Shown: positions 11,506-22,187, counted from the first letter of the stretch. The stretch is 64,000 nucleotides of DNA from Entoloma clypeatum (GCA_963565915.1 OY751491.1:310001-374000), one strand, 5' to 3'. A program made the numbers and translations. Notes: generated by a model not told the origin, from the letters alone.

Positions 11506-12205
11506 CAAGGGGGTGTCGGAACGCGATCCCGGCAACACACGTGGGTGGGGGGGGGGGGGTCCTCGGGGGTGAAAAAAAAAAGTCCGACACCCTGATTAAT
11601 TGACCGAAAATGGCAGGCAGGAACCCAGTCAGGACCGCTGAATGAGTCCGAAGCAAAGACGCACTAGTTGCGAACCTTACAATGGAAGCGGCGCATTGAC
11701 GAGGGAAGACGAGGGATGGGTACGTGCTAATTTCACAACGTGAGACTTCCCCACGTCCACTGCCGGCTTCGATTGCAGCCATTGCAGCCCATCAGTCACC
11801 AACACAGAAGGGCCTGACAACAACGAAATTGACTCGGGACACACGACGTTGACCAGGCGAATGGATGCAGACGTTGTGCCCTCTGTTTACCCTTGCGACA
11901 CTGTGGCTGCAAACCACACCAGGCAGCCTGCAGCCTTCCAAACGCAGTGGTCACAGGAAACACTGGGAGGCGGGTGATGGCGATCACATCAAAAGGCACC
12001 TGCAACCTGGCATCTTTGGTCGCTTGCAATTTTGCGAGAGATTTAAGTATTTCTTTTGTTTTAATCTTATGTTTTTCGTAGAAATATCTATGTTTGTGGG
12101 CATAACATACTATATTAGGAAGGAGGGGGTGGGGGGGGGGTCTACCGAGGCTGAAAAAAAAAAGTCCGACGTGTGTTGCTGCAGTCGCGTTCCGACACCC
12201 CCTTG
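11506..12205 (+). mobile_element. Non-autonomous hAT-like element 2, 700 bp
   Basis: The first 21 bp and last 21 bp are perfect inverted repeats (outer end CAAGGGGGTGTCGG). The 8-bp duplication AATGGGCA flanks it at 11498-11505 and 12206-12213. In copy B of the host repeat the site is single (AATGGCCA, one difference). Both ends also carry a same-direction subterminal block, a G-run followed by TGAAAAAAAAAAGTCCGAC (about 11531-11586 and 12129-12170). No coding region is seen. The 8-bp duplication and CA start fit hAT. Confidence 0.85.
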
Positions 12206-12221
12206 AATGGGCATTCAATGT

Positions 12222-12491
12222 TTACAATTTCATCAGCTAAGGAAGCAGTCGGAGTCCACTCCAGCCAGCGGAGACTCGGATATTACACGAAAAAGATTAT
12301 CTATTGATTAAAAGCAGGTTCTACTCTATGTGAGTGACATCAAGTTGAGACTTCAAATTCTAATGATGAAAAGAAAACTGAGTGGAGGTCATATAGGTCG
12401 AGGCAGGATTTATGATTATAAAGGTTGATTGAAAAGGCTCTAGGGAATGTTGAACTCGGAGGAAAGGATGGGATAAATAAAGCAATGAAAA
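12222..12491. other. Short intergenic, nothing recognised
   Basis: A/T-rich flank between the repeat and the 3' end of the next gene. No feature recognised. Confidence 0.4.
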
Positions 12492-14298
12492 CTAAAAGAA
12501 GAACTTGCGGTTTACAGCCCATGGATCATCAAGGTCGGAAAGCGAGGTGAACGACATGTCAAGGGGAACTGTGGGCTGAAGGGGAGTTGTCGGAGCAGTA
12601 ACAGGACTAAGCACATCTGGTGGTAATGTGGGAATAATGCTCGTGGACGGGGCCGACGGGGCGCTCTCGACCGAGCTACTGTGCCCCGTCAAATCAATCA
12701 TATCATAGTCTTCCGTTAGCGTTAGCGGCTGTTCCGAGTCCAAGCCATGTGTACTGTTTTAACAGTGTCGAGTCATACCAAACATGGTAGGAGAAGGGAG
12801 GTCGAAGTCGGAATCTTGAACAAGTTGACCTTCAGAATCCACGGGAAGATCTTAAGATACTCACCAAACTCTTCGGCAGCCTCAACGACTGTGGAGGCTG
12901 CCAGTGGCTTGCTGATAACTATATAGATTGATGTCAGTAGAATATAAGGACAATAGAAAGGGGGCTGGCATGGCTTTGATTGTTTGCGTGGTGGGCGGCT
13001 CCTCCGTTTTCGTGAGGGACCATCTTGAACAGTGCTTAGATCCTCTACAGTGTCCTTGTCAGAGTCCGATGGTGTTGGGGAACGATTGCGCTTTCGGCTA
13101 GTCTTTTCCAAAGCTGACCTCTCTTGCGTTGGTTCAAACAAAGGGCTGGGAGTTGAGCCGTGGCCTATAGTGCGATGGAGAGTTGTCATGCATGTTTGAT
13201 ATGAGTGTTGTCACATACTTGTCACAGCCTTCCCTTTTCCTTTCCGATCTCCCCTCAGGCTTGCTGCCGGGTATTCACTCTCAGAGAACAATGCACAAAC
13301 TTCATCAGGAACTGGATCACGAGTAACTGGAGCACATTGAGGTTGTCTGGTAAGTTTTGTAGCTCGAGAAAACCCACCGATATAGACATGTGAATCTCGA
13401 TACCCAGCTCGCGATGTACCCTTGTTGAAATGCACGTCGCACCATCCGGATGTAGGTTCGGAACAATGGCCAGCTGTCTTTTCCGTGGTACACAGAGGAC
13501 CCATGGTGGGTATGCAGCCAATGGATCATCTGCTTCAGGCTCCTCCATGTTATTGATGTATTCCAACAGGCCGGGAAATAGTTCCCGGAGAGCAGAGTGC
13601 ACTTCTTCGTAGTTCCATGACTTCCGAAACTCAATTCCACTGTCAACCATCTTGGCTAAACCTTTTTTAATCAGGATTTGGATGTTGAACCGGTCTGGAA
13701 CCCCAGCCTCCATTGGTTCAAAGCTGTCGGCTTCCTGTATCGGCAATGCAATGTTGGTAATACATTGATCAGATAGCTGCATCATACCTCATCCACTAAT
13801 CCTATCCCATGTGGGTTAATGACAACGGACAGAACTTTGAAGACATCATCATCGCGATGGTCTTTGCCTTTTCCGTTTGACTGAAAATTCGGTAAGTGGC
13901 TTCATAATGATCATGACACAACAGGATCAACCACGTACTTTAGAGACACTCCTTGAGCCTGAGCCTGTGCTGCTGACTAGCCGTGTCTTGGGACGTCGCT
14001 GCATGCCATCATTGGCTTCCCGATTCGCGTCATCAATAGAAGGTATGTGGCTGGATCGGGGGACGTGTAAAAGATGGTGCAGTATGTCCTTGACACTTGG
14101 CTCATCTGCTTTCTCCTTCTGAGCTATGCCTGAAGCTGTCGAGGGGTCGCCGCAATGCTGGCTTGGTCCGTGGAGACATTCGAGACACCGTAAAGGTCTG
14201 TCTGGGTCGGGGTTCTCGGGAAGAGTGCACCGTCGACAGACACATTGTTTTCCTGATGTGTGGTCAATTGCGATGCACCATGTTGAGCTAGAAGACAT
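12492..14298 (-). CDS. Uncharacterised multi-exon basidiomycete protein, possibly frame-disrupted
   Basis: ATG at 14298. The N-terminus has a cysteine cluster (C-V-C-R-R-C, then LRCLECLHG and C), possibly metal binding. Exons then run 14298 to about 13930, about 13880-13795 (DDDVFKVLSVVINPHG), about 13740-13440 (RFNIQILIKKG, FRKSWNYEEVHSALRELFPG, YPPWVLCVPRKRQLAI), 13440-13220 (HFNKGTSRAGYRDSHVYIGG), a basic Ser/Pro segment with KRKRS-like runs near 13150-12960, and a last exon to the stop at 12492 (DLDDPWAVNRKFFF). It belongs to an orphan multigene family seen in Agaricomycetes. Between PNLHPDG and CDVHFNKG near 13440 the frame changes with no intron visible, so this copy may be broken. Function unknown. 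Confidence 0.5.
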
Positions 14299-15559
14299 AG
14301 TAAGGACAGAGTATGTTCAGAGGAACAAAACACGAAGAGGTAATGTTCCACTTTGTTGGCTTAAATACAAGAGAGCTCCGACTGACAATTTGGCATCAAA
14401 TTTAAACGAGACATCACTCTATTATTCAGACCCATCTTGAAGAAATACAAGTCTGTCAACGATATCTAGTGCCTGTCCCCATAATTCTGCCCGTGCCCTC
14501 CAAATGAAATCTGGTAAAGCTACCCACAGTTCTTTGCCACGCCGCATTCTAATAACCTCATAACTAGGATATACTGCATCCTCCCACTCTTCAGAAAGCA
14601 GTCCATAGCCTGATGGAATCAGTTGTAAATTATGAACATGATCAAGGGCCGTTGAAAAAATAATTTCAACATGATTATTTTCAAATGGACTCTGGTGCTT
14701 CGGACAAGATACATCCTCAACCTTGAATTTTGATTTGTATGCTTCTTCAATAAATTCTTCAAGATCATTGAAGTCATGCTCTTGCATCTCGCCATCCGTT
14801 TCGAAAAAGTGCGGGATTTCCTCATCTGGCAGTTGTCCTGCGCCACTTTCTCCCTCTGTGCGTTCGTAGACTTCGCCATCTGTGCCATAGAATTCACTGA
14901 TGATATCTGGATGGATACTGGAACAATCATCGACGTAAATACCATGATTGAGCTGCCCTAGAAGCCGTATATCCTAATCTTGAATTCTCAAAGAAACTCT
15001 CATGATAATTTTATAAACGTTGACGTACATTTGGGCTCTGATCATGACCATCACCTGATAAAGGATGTGAGTTCCATTCATCCTGAAAAGCCATACAGTC
15101 GCCGTTTATCATGTCAAGAAAAAGATAATGAAGAAGCCAAAGATGGCAGGAGTTCTTCCTATTGAGACAGTGCAGGCGTTCAAGACGATAAAAGAAAGCA
15201 CGCCAACACCGGACAAACTGTGTGCCAACCTCTACCCATAACCGTTCAATCCGTGTATTATGAGTAGATCTGTGGTAAATACCTCAGTTGAGAAACCAAC
15301 TTTATTTGGAACAGAAATAATGTACGATCCCCAAATGAAAGAAGCCCGATTAAGGCCTTTCGCAACAATCATGTATAGTGCGACACCCTTATTTTCACGA
15401 CCATGGTCGCTACGTACACGCGACGGTGATCCATATTTTTCTATGGCCTCAGAAAATAAATGAAGCACAGTTGATGCTCGATTGTTGGTGCTTGCATGAA
15501 GACCAGTGACCTGAAGAAAGATAAGCACAAGTATTGAAGAATCAACTCAAATCTACATA

Positions 15560-15564
15560 CCACA
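15560..15564. repeat. Gypsy target-site duplication, left (CCACA)
   Basis: CCACA directly abuts the 3' LTR (minus-strand sense) and is repeated at 22677-22681. On the host gene strand it reads TGTGG and spans the last codon of an exon (GTG) and the first G of its intron. Confidence 0.9.
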
Positions 15565-16039
15565 TGTTAAGAACTGATCGACAAAACGTCGGAGCTACGT
15601 CGGACGCGTCGGAAGGTCGGAAGGTCGGAGCGCGTGCAACGTAGGGGCAAGGACTTGGCTTCAACTTGTGTGTTGCGCCCTCGCTAATACGTTGGTGTCC
15701 TTATTTCGGAGGATCGGAGGATCGGAGGTCGGAGGTCGGACTCAAGTTAAGAGTCGGAAAGAGGACGGGAGGTATGATGTCGAATCTAAGTTGATATTCA
15801 AACTGAAGCTAATACACGATTCTACATAAGTTTAAATACTATGTCGGAGGACGTGTGGCTTCGTCGGAGTCGGATAACGAGTGGCTGTCGGAGATTCTTA
15901 ACATAAGTAAAATGATCGGATGTAAGTAATGTACGTAGTAACGAGATTCATAACAGTAAGTATGCATAATAAGTATTAGTCAAAATGTCGGAGGTGTCGG
16001 GATTGGTCGGAAATCGTCGGAATGGATCGGAATGTAACA
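15565..16039 (-). repeat. Gypsy 3' LTR
   Basis: 475 bp, matching 22202-22676 without visible differences. It contains 20 TCGGA pentamers on the plus strand and no TCCGA. In element orientation it begins TGTTACATTCC and ends TTCTTAACA. Confidence 0.95.
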
Positions 16040-16040
16040 G

Positions 16041-16053
16041 TATTTCCCCCTTA
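16041..16053 (-). other. 3' polypurine tract
   Basis: In element orientation TAAGGGGGAAATA lies one base before the 3' LTR (which starts TGTTAC), the expected place for the plus-strand primer of reverse transcription. A near copy occurs inside pol at 18784-18796. Confidence 0.75.
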
Positions 16054-16205
16054 GGGCCGAACCTATGAGGCCTAAGGACCTAGGTGGTCGGTGCGCGTGA
16101 ACTGCGTCATGTGATGTGTTGGTTGAAAATACCGTCTGAGTGGTTTTTTCTTCTTGTTCCCCCATTCTCTTTTTGTTTTAAACTCTTCCGAAAATAAACC
16201 TCAAT

Positions 16206-17170
16206 ATGTCGGCATCCGATTTTCAAAAGGAGATGGAGGCGCTGCAGGCTAAGCTCGCGGAGGTGGAGGCGAGAAAGCGAGCAGCGGAGGAGGAGGCTGC
16301 GAGGAAGGCTGAGGAGGAGCAGAGAGCGGAGGAAGAGAGGGCTGCGGAGGCGGCGCGGTTAGCGGAGGAGATGCGTCGGGCGTCGGAGCTGGCGGCTCAG
16401 AAAAGGGCCGATGAAGTGGCCGCTGCGCAAGGCGCATCGAGCAAGGGGTCGGGGGAGCCGCAGGCGGAGAAGAAGAAGAAGACGACGAAGAAGAGGAAGG
16501 TGGAGGAAGTGTCGGCGATGGTTGGAGAGGGGTCGGGAGTCGGGGTCGGGGTCGGCACCTGTGATAGGTGCATTGTGAAGGGCGTCGAATGCGAACGCGA
16601 TGAGTAAGTCCCTCTTTGGTTCGTCTCTTCTGTTTTAACCTTGTTTTTTTTTTTAGGAATAAGTCGTCCTGCAAAGGATGTATCAAAGACAAGAAGAAGT
16701 GCGAGGTCGGAGCGTCGGAGGGGAAGTCGGAGGTGAAGGAGGTGAAGAGAACGGTGAAGGTGGTTAAGGGGAAGAAAAAGGCGTCGGAGATGCCGTCGGA
16801 GAGTGGGTCGGAGGACACCGTCTTGGGTGTCCTCAAGATGATACTGGCGGAGACGAGGCAGGTGAGGCGACTGCTAACAGCAGTCGAAGGCTCGGTGAAC
16901 ACCGAGTACCAACCCAAGTCGCCGGAGGTGTCGGAGGAAGGGTCGGAGTCGGAGATGGATACGGCGGAGGAGACGCACGAGTTGAGACTGGAGAAGAGGA
17001 TTGCGAGAAGGATTAGGAAGGACCTGGTGAATAGGAAAAGGTTGGAGTTGCCGGAGCTGTCGGACGATTCCGACATGTCGATTTCGGAGCCGTCGGAGAA
17101 GGCGGAGTCGGGTAAGGAGGAGTCGGACAAGGAGGAGGGTCCGTCGAACAAGAAACAATGTACTAAGTAG
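16206..17170 (+). CDS. Antisense gene of the Gypsy element: coiled-coil protein with Zn2Cys6-type cluster, 303 aa
   Basis: Exons 16206-16603 and 16657-17170 are joined by a 53-bp intron (GTAAGT...TTTTAG). The first 80 residues are a charged Ala/Glu/Lys/Arg coiled coil, followed by a Lys-rich nuclear-signal-like stretch (KKKKTTKKRK). Cysteines at 119, 122, 129, 138, 141 and 148 give C-X2-C-X6-C-X8-C-X2-C-X6-C, the spacing of fungal Zn(II)2Cys6 DNA-binding domains. The intron falls inside the cluster and restores its frame. The C-terminal half is acidic and Ser-rich. The gene lies wholly between pol (stop at 17198) and the 3' LTR, tail to tail with pol with 27 bp between. Its promoter must lie in 16040-16205 or in the LTR read backwards. 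Function is not known; DNA binding is inferred from the pattern. Confidence 0.8.
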
Positions 17171-17197
17171 ATAGAATAGTACTTGTTTTTTCTTGTT

Positions 17198-20100
17198 TCA
17201 GAGCGATGTGAGCGGACCCGGTTTGTCGGGATAAGCGGAGTGAAAGTCGGAGACAAGCTCGGGGGCGTTTTCCAATTCATTGGCTGGTAGCCAAGAGAAT
17301 TCTTCATCAGTGTTTTCATATCCTAACCAACGGACGAAATATAGTAGCTTGCAGCTACGTCGTCGGTCGATCTTTGAGTCGACTATTTCAGCGATCTCGT
17401 ACTCAAGTTCTCCGTCAATGTCAATCGGAGGAGGCGGAGGTTGGGTCCGATTCGGAATGGTGTTCGGAGTTGCGGGTTCAAGCATGGAGACGTGGTAGAC
17501 GGGGTGAACACCGCGGAATGTGTCGGGGAGTCGGAGGGTAAAGGAGTGTGTGCCGGGTTGTGCAATGATCTCGTATGGTCCCAAGTACTTTTCTGAGAGT
17601 TTCTTGGATGGGCGTGTTGTGCGGAAGAACTGTGCTTTGACGAAAACCTGTTGTCCGACAGAAAATGTCGGAGGTGCGATCCGATTATTGTCGGAGGACT
17701 TCTGGTAACGTCGTTGAGTGTCGGAGATGGTGGCTTTCAGTTCTTGGTGAAGTTCGTCTAAGTCGGTCACGAAGGATCGGGCTCGGGAAGAGGCGAGGTC
17801 TCGTTCCGGGTGAACAGTAATGTTCGGATGGTAACCCTTGTTAGCAAAGAAGGGAGATATGCCAGTGGTAGCACTAGGTGCGTTGTTGTACGCGAACTCC
17901 GCAATCGGAAGGAGAGCGGACCAGTTGTCCTGTTGGTAGTTGCAGAATATCCGCAAGTACTGTTCGAGGGTCTGGTTAGTGCGTTCGGTTTGGCCATCGC
18001 CTTCGGGGTGGTAACCGGAGGTGAAGTGGAGGGTCATGTTTAGAGCCTTTCCGAGAGATCGGAAGAATCGGGAGACGAATTCGGGGCCGCGGTCGGAGGT
18101 GATATGTTCGGGGACGCCGTGTTTAGAGAAGACATGCAATACGAAGAGTACGGCAAGGTCTTCGGAGGTGCAGTGAATTGTTGTCGGAATGAAAATACTT
18201 TGTTTCGTTAATCGGTCAACGATAACGAGGATTGAATCAAAGTTGTCGGAGGTCGGAAGGGTCTCGATGAAATCCATTGAGATAGAATTCCAAGGACGTT
18301 CGGGGATCGGAAGCTGTTTGAGTAGGCCGTAAGGCTTGTGTCTTTGTGGCTTCGATCGCATGCAAGTGGTACATGACTTGCAATAGTGTTTAACGAAATC
18401 TCGTATTCCGGGCCAGGTATAATCACGCTGAATGAGACTGAGTGTCTTGTTCTGACCTGGGTGTCCAGCAAGCATATGATCGTGCTTGTGCTGTAGGACT
18501 CGGAGTCGGAGGTCGTCGGAGTCGGGAACGTATATCCGATCGTCATGTCGGAGGAAACCATCGGGGTCGAGAGACCAGCGGGGTTTAGGATCTTTAGAAA
18601 GAGTGTCGTAAAGAGTGTCGGAAGGGAGTGCTGTGAGTATGTCGTGGTGAAGCTTTTCTGTGTCCATGATAATGGTTGCACGGAGGACGGGCTCAAGGAG
18701 TTGAGTCGCGCGAACTGAAGCGGAGAGCTGTTCTTGCGAAAAGACTGGTCGGAGGTTGGTCGGATTGATGTCGACGTAGTCGCTATTTCCCCCTTTAGGA
18801 TAGACATCCCAACGTCTAGTTAGAGAGTCAGGTTTAGTTCCCAATCGGCCGGGGCGGAATCGGATGACGAGGTTGAACTGAGAAAGGTATTCCGACCATC
18901 GGACTTGTCGGCGTGAAAGAACTTTGGTGGTGGCAAAATACTCGAGATTTTTGTGGTCGGTAACGACGTCAATCGGAGTACCGGAGCCTTCGAGGTAATG
19001 GCGCCAAATTTTAAACGCTTCGTAGATGGCAAGAAGTTCCTTATCGTGGGTGTCATAGTTTACTTCAGGGGCCGTGAAGGTGCGGGAATGGAATGCGACG
19101 GGGTGGACTTCATTGTCGGAGGTGACTATCGACAGAATAGCCGCTAGGGCATAGTCGGATGCGTCGGTTTCGACAATTATCGGAGAGTCGGGAATCCAGT
19201 GTGTCAGGATCGGAGCGGTGGTAAATGCCTTTTTCAGGTCATTAAAAGCGGTTCGAGCGTCGTCGGAGAACAGCCAAGTGGCATGTTTCCTGGTTAAACG
19301 AGTGAGTGGAATAGTGATGTTGGAATAGAATGGAATGAAACGTCGGTAAAAGTTTGCAAAACCTAAAAAGGACTGGACGTCCTTCACTCTGCGCGGTTCA
19401 GGCCAATCCTGAATAATCTTGACTTTCGCTTCCGACATTTTGAGTCCGTCGGGAGAAAGGATAAATCCAAGATATTCTACAGTTTCGGCAGAGAAATCGC
19501 ACTTGTCGGCGCGGGCGTAAAGACCATGTTGTCGGAGTCGTCGGAGGACTTCTCGGACATGTTTTTTGTGTTCCTCGGGGTTGTCGGAGTAGATCAGGAT
19601 GTCGTCGAGGTAAACGGTAACGCAGTTGTCCAGAAGGTCGGAGAAGATGTCGTTCATAAAACGTTGAAAGGCTGCAGGTGCGTTAGACAATCCGAATGGC
19701 ATGACTAACCATTCAAATGATCCATAGCGAGTGCGGAATGCAGTTTTCCATTCGTCACCTTCAGCGATGCGGACTAGGTGGTATGCGTGTCGGAGGTCTA
19801 TGGTGGTATAAACGCGTGCTTTTCCGGCAGTGGCTAAGAGGTCGGAGATGAGCGGAAGTGGGTATCGGTCCTTCTTCGTGATTTTGTTCAGGCCTCGGTA
19901 GTCGACGCATAGTCGGAGTGATCCATCTTTCTTTCGGACGAAGAGGATCGGAGCGCCGTGAGGTGAACTAGAAGGTTTGATGAAACCGATATTGAGGTGC
20001 TCATCGATGAAGTCTCGGAGGGATCCAAGTTCGGATTGCGAGAGTGAGTACATCGGACCAATCGGAGGGGAAGTACCTTCCTCCAAATTGATTTTGAGGT

Positions 20101-20931
20101 CATACGGTCAGTGGGGTGCAAGGGTGTTGGCTTTTTTCTTACTGAATACATCAGCAAAATCGTGGTATTCCTCGGGTATGCCAGAGAGGTCGGGAGCGTC
20201 GTCGGAGACAGACGCGGAATTGGCGGAGATGTCGGAGACAGACGCGGAATTGGCGGAGATGTCGGAGAGGTGAACGCGGAAAGCGTATGCCCCAGGAGCT
20301 TTACATGCATGGAGATATGCGGCTGCATTGACCATGGTAATCTGTGGCGGGTCGGAGGTGTTCGGAGTGAGCGGATCGGAGGTGCCCATCGGAGAGGGCG
20401 GACACTGCAGAGGTGGCGGAGCTGCCTCAGCAGTCGACGTCGGAGTCGGAGTCGGAGTGTCGGGTAACGTAGAACGGAATAAGATACTGCCCAATACCCA
20501 GTCAATCAACGGATTGTAGCGGGTGAGCCAGTTGTGTCCTAGAACCAAATTACAAGACGAATCGAGGGTTGTCACGTAAAATGCGACGGTCAGAAGTTCA
20601 CCGGAAGGAAATCGGAGAGGAAGATCGATAGATTGTGTGATATACGTATTTGAAGAACCGTCAAAAAGTTTCAAAACCATAGGTGAAGGAATCGGAGTCG
20701 GAGATAAGTTTAAAGAAGAAATAAATCTGGTATCTGCGAAGCAATGTGTAGAACCAGAATCAATAAGAGTCTTTATCGGAAGAGAATCGGAAAAGGTCGG
20801 AGATATCAAATCAATACATAGAGAGTTCGGATTTGAGAGAGCGGACGCATTGAGTCGGAGGGTTTCCAAAGGTGCACGAAAGGAGTCAACGCAATCCCCA
20901 GTACGTGCTGGAATCTGAGGACTGCTTACTA
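17198..20931 (-). pseudogene. pol: Gypsy pol: protease, RT, RNase H, integrase, chromodomain; one internal stop
   Basis: Open in the -1 frame relative to gag from the slippery site. Protease: LIDSGSTHCF. After a TGA at 20108-20110 (between TLAPH and PYDLKI, where relatives have Arg) the frame continues for about 962 codons. Reverse transcriptase has YLDD about 160 codons in. RNase H follows (VETDASDYA, TDHKNLEYF). The integrase zinc finger has H-H-C-C (LAGHPGQ...CKSCTTC). The catalytic core has MDFIETL, TSDRGPEF and HPEGDGQTERTNQ (D, D, E), then a GPY-type module (KYLGPYEII). The chromodomain has IVDSKIDRR, YFVRWLGY and WLPANEL, typical of chromoviruses that target heterochromatin marks. Apart from the TGA no damage is seen. 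Confidence 0.93.
18784..18796 (-). other. Candidate central polypurine tract
   Basis: In element orientation AAAGGGGGAAATA, sharing 12 consecutive bases with the 3' polypurine tract at 16041-16053 and the preceding CCTA. It lies about 330 bp from the midpoint of the element, in the linker between RNase H and integrase, where it encodes the residues PKGGN. Confidence 0.6.
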
Positions 20932-22155
20932 TTTTTTTGACTCGGTCGTCTTCTCCGATTTGTCCTCAGCTTGGGCCGCGCGGGCTTTTGCTTTGGCGTT
21001 AGAAGACGATTTCTTCGAGCAGTCGGAAGCCCGATGACCAACGTTGCCGCAAAACATGCATAAATTATTGTCAAATCGTCGTTGGCGTTCTTGGGGAGTT
21101 AATTTCCCATCTTTGCCAAGTTTGTCGGAGAGGGCGGATTTCGGAGAGGTGGATGACGATTTTTGTTGTTGTTGCGAGTTGGGTTTAGACGATGAGGAGT
21201 TGTTGTTGGAGGATGATGAAGCGGGGGTCTGTTTTTTGTCGGATTTGTCGGATTTGTCGGATTTCGGAGTAGATTTGTCGGAGGAGCGCGATTTCTCGCG
21301 TTGACGTTCCCAGTAGCGAGCATCAATGTTATGGGCCATTACTTTCAACTCGGCGAGAGTCTTTGGTTTGGGAAAAGTCCCCAAAACGTCCTTGATGCGT
21401 TCCGCTAAACCGGTATAGTACCGATATCGGAGCGCGCCATCATCCCACTGCGTGCGAGCGGAAAGACGTTTGAAGTCCACGTTGTAACGTAGGATCTTCT
21501 GATTGTCGCACATCCGAAGGTGATCCAGGCTATCCTCTGCTTCTCCGGTCGGATCGATAGGTCCGAATTCGGATCGGAGGATGTGCACAAAGGCGGACCA
21601 GTCGTCCAACCAGACAGAGTCGTCGTCGGACTCTCCCAAGAGGGTGGGCTCAAACCATTCGAGCGCGGTTCCTCGGAGGTACGACAGAGCGAAACTGACT
21701 TTGTTATCATCATCGTCAAAGGCGGGGTTGTTTCGGAAATATAGTGTGCATTGTGCGAGGAAACTGGTGAGTTTCCGAGAGTCGGAACCGTCAAAAGTGT
21801 CGGGTTCCTTCGATTTCTTTTTCGGAGTTTTCGGAGTCTCTCTACGTCGGAGCTCCTGCGTCATAAGCATAATTGCTTCGGCGAGGTTTGGAGTTTGCTC
21901 GCGACGGAAAGGATTGTTATCGTCAAAAGGAGAGGTCGGTGATTTAAAAGGACGGAATTCTTCAGGAATCGGAGGTCCTTGTGTCTGAGGTGTTCGGAGA
22001 CGAGGTGTCGGAGATATGGGGTCAGGTTTGGGTGCAGATTCTTCTGCTGGAATATCTTGGAACGTATGTAGAAATGTCGCCCTGGTGTCCTGCAGGTTTG
22101 AAGCTTCCGCTGCGGCTGCTGCTGCGCGGGAGTTCTGTGTGTTGCGGGCTGCCAT
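20929..22155 (-). CDS. gag: Gypsy Gag, 408 aa
   Basis: ATG at 22155, 46 bp inside the 5' LTR. The N-terminus is Ala-rich. The central capsid-like region has FALSYLRGTALEWFEP and a conserved helical segment through RYRYYTGLAERIKD. The tail is Ser/Lys/Asp-rich, followed by one CCHC zinc knuckle, CMFCGNVGHRASDC, which binds RNA during packaging. It ends TESKK at TAG 20929-20931. The last codons form the slippery heptamer. Intact. Confidence 0.93.
   Translation of the reverse strand: MAARNTQNSRAAAAAAEASNLQDTRATFLHTFQDIPAEESAPKPDPISPTPRLRTPQTQGPPIPEEFRPFKSPTSPFDDNNPFRREQTPNLAEAIMLMTQELRRRETPKTPKKKSKEPDTFDGSDSRKLTSFLAQCTLYFRNNPAFDDDDNKVSFALSYLRGTALEWFEPTLLGESDDDSVWLDDWSAFVHILRSEFGPIDPTGEAEDSLDHLRMCDNQKILRYNVDFKRLSARTQWDDGALRYRYYTGLAERIKDVLGTFPKPKTLAELKVMAHNIDARYWERQREKSRSSDKSTPKSDKSDKSDKKQTPASSSSNNNSSSSKPNSQQQQKSSSTSPKSALSDKLGKDGKLTPQERQRRFDNNLCMFCGNVGHRASDCSKKSSSNAKAKARAAQAEDKSEKTTESKK
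20932..20938 (-). promoter_or_regulatory. -1 ribosomal frameshift site A_AAA_AAA
   Basis: On the minus strand the end of gag reads TCA AAA AAA TAG. The heptamer fits X_XXY_YYZ in the gag frame and directly precedes the gag stop. The -1 frame is open from here into pol (ATA GTA AGC AGT...), and no other frame leads into the protease. Confidence 0.78.
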
Positions 22156-22187
22156 AACTGGAATTTGAAATACGGATAAGCGAGTGG

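Larger units (their letters stand above)
10590..12221 (+). repeat. Dispersed repeat, copy A (interrupted by two transposons)
   Basis: Without its two insertions this is about 240 bp. The same sequence occurs on the opposite strand at 24731-24967. Shared landmarks are ATGACGGTCAAATTG, CACCCAGAAATGTCATG, GGGCGCGCGGTTTTCGAG, TGTGCCGCACGTTGAATG and CCAGAAATTGTCGCAATGG. It has no coding capacity and may be a MITE, a solo LTR or part of a larger element; I cannot tell which. Confidence 0.8.

Noticed and set aside
16249..17319. Long minus-strand open frame of about 356 codons inside the Gypsy element
   Set aside because: It is the low-complexity mirror of the antisense zinc-cluster gene (strings of Ser and Pro) and overlaps the end of pol; it has no motif of its own.
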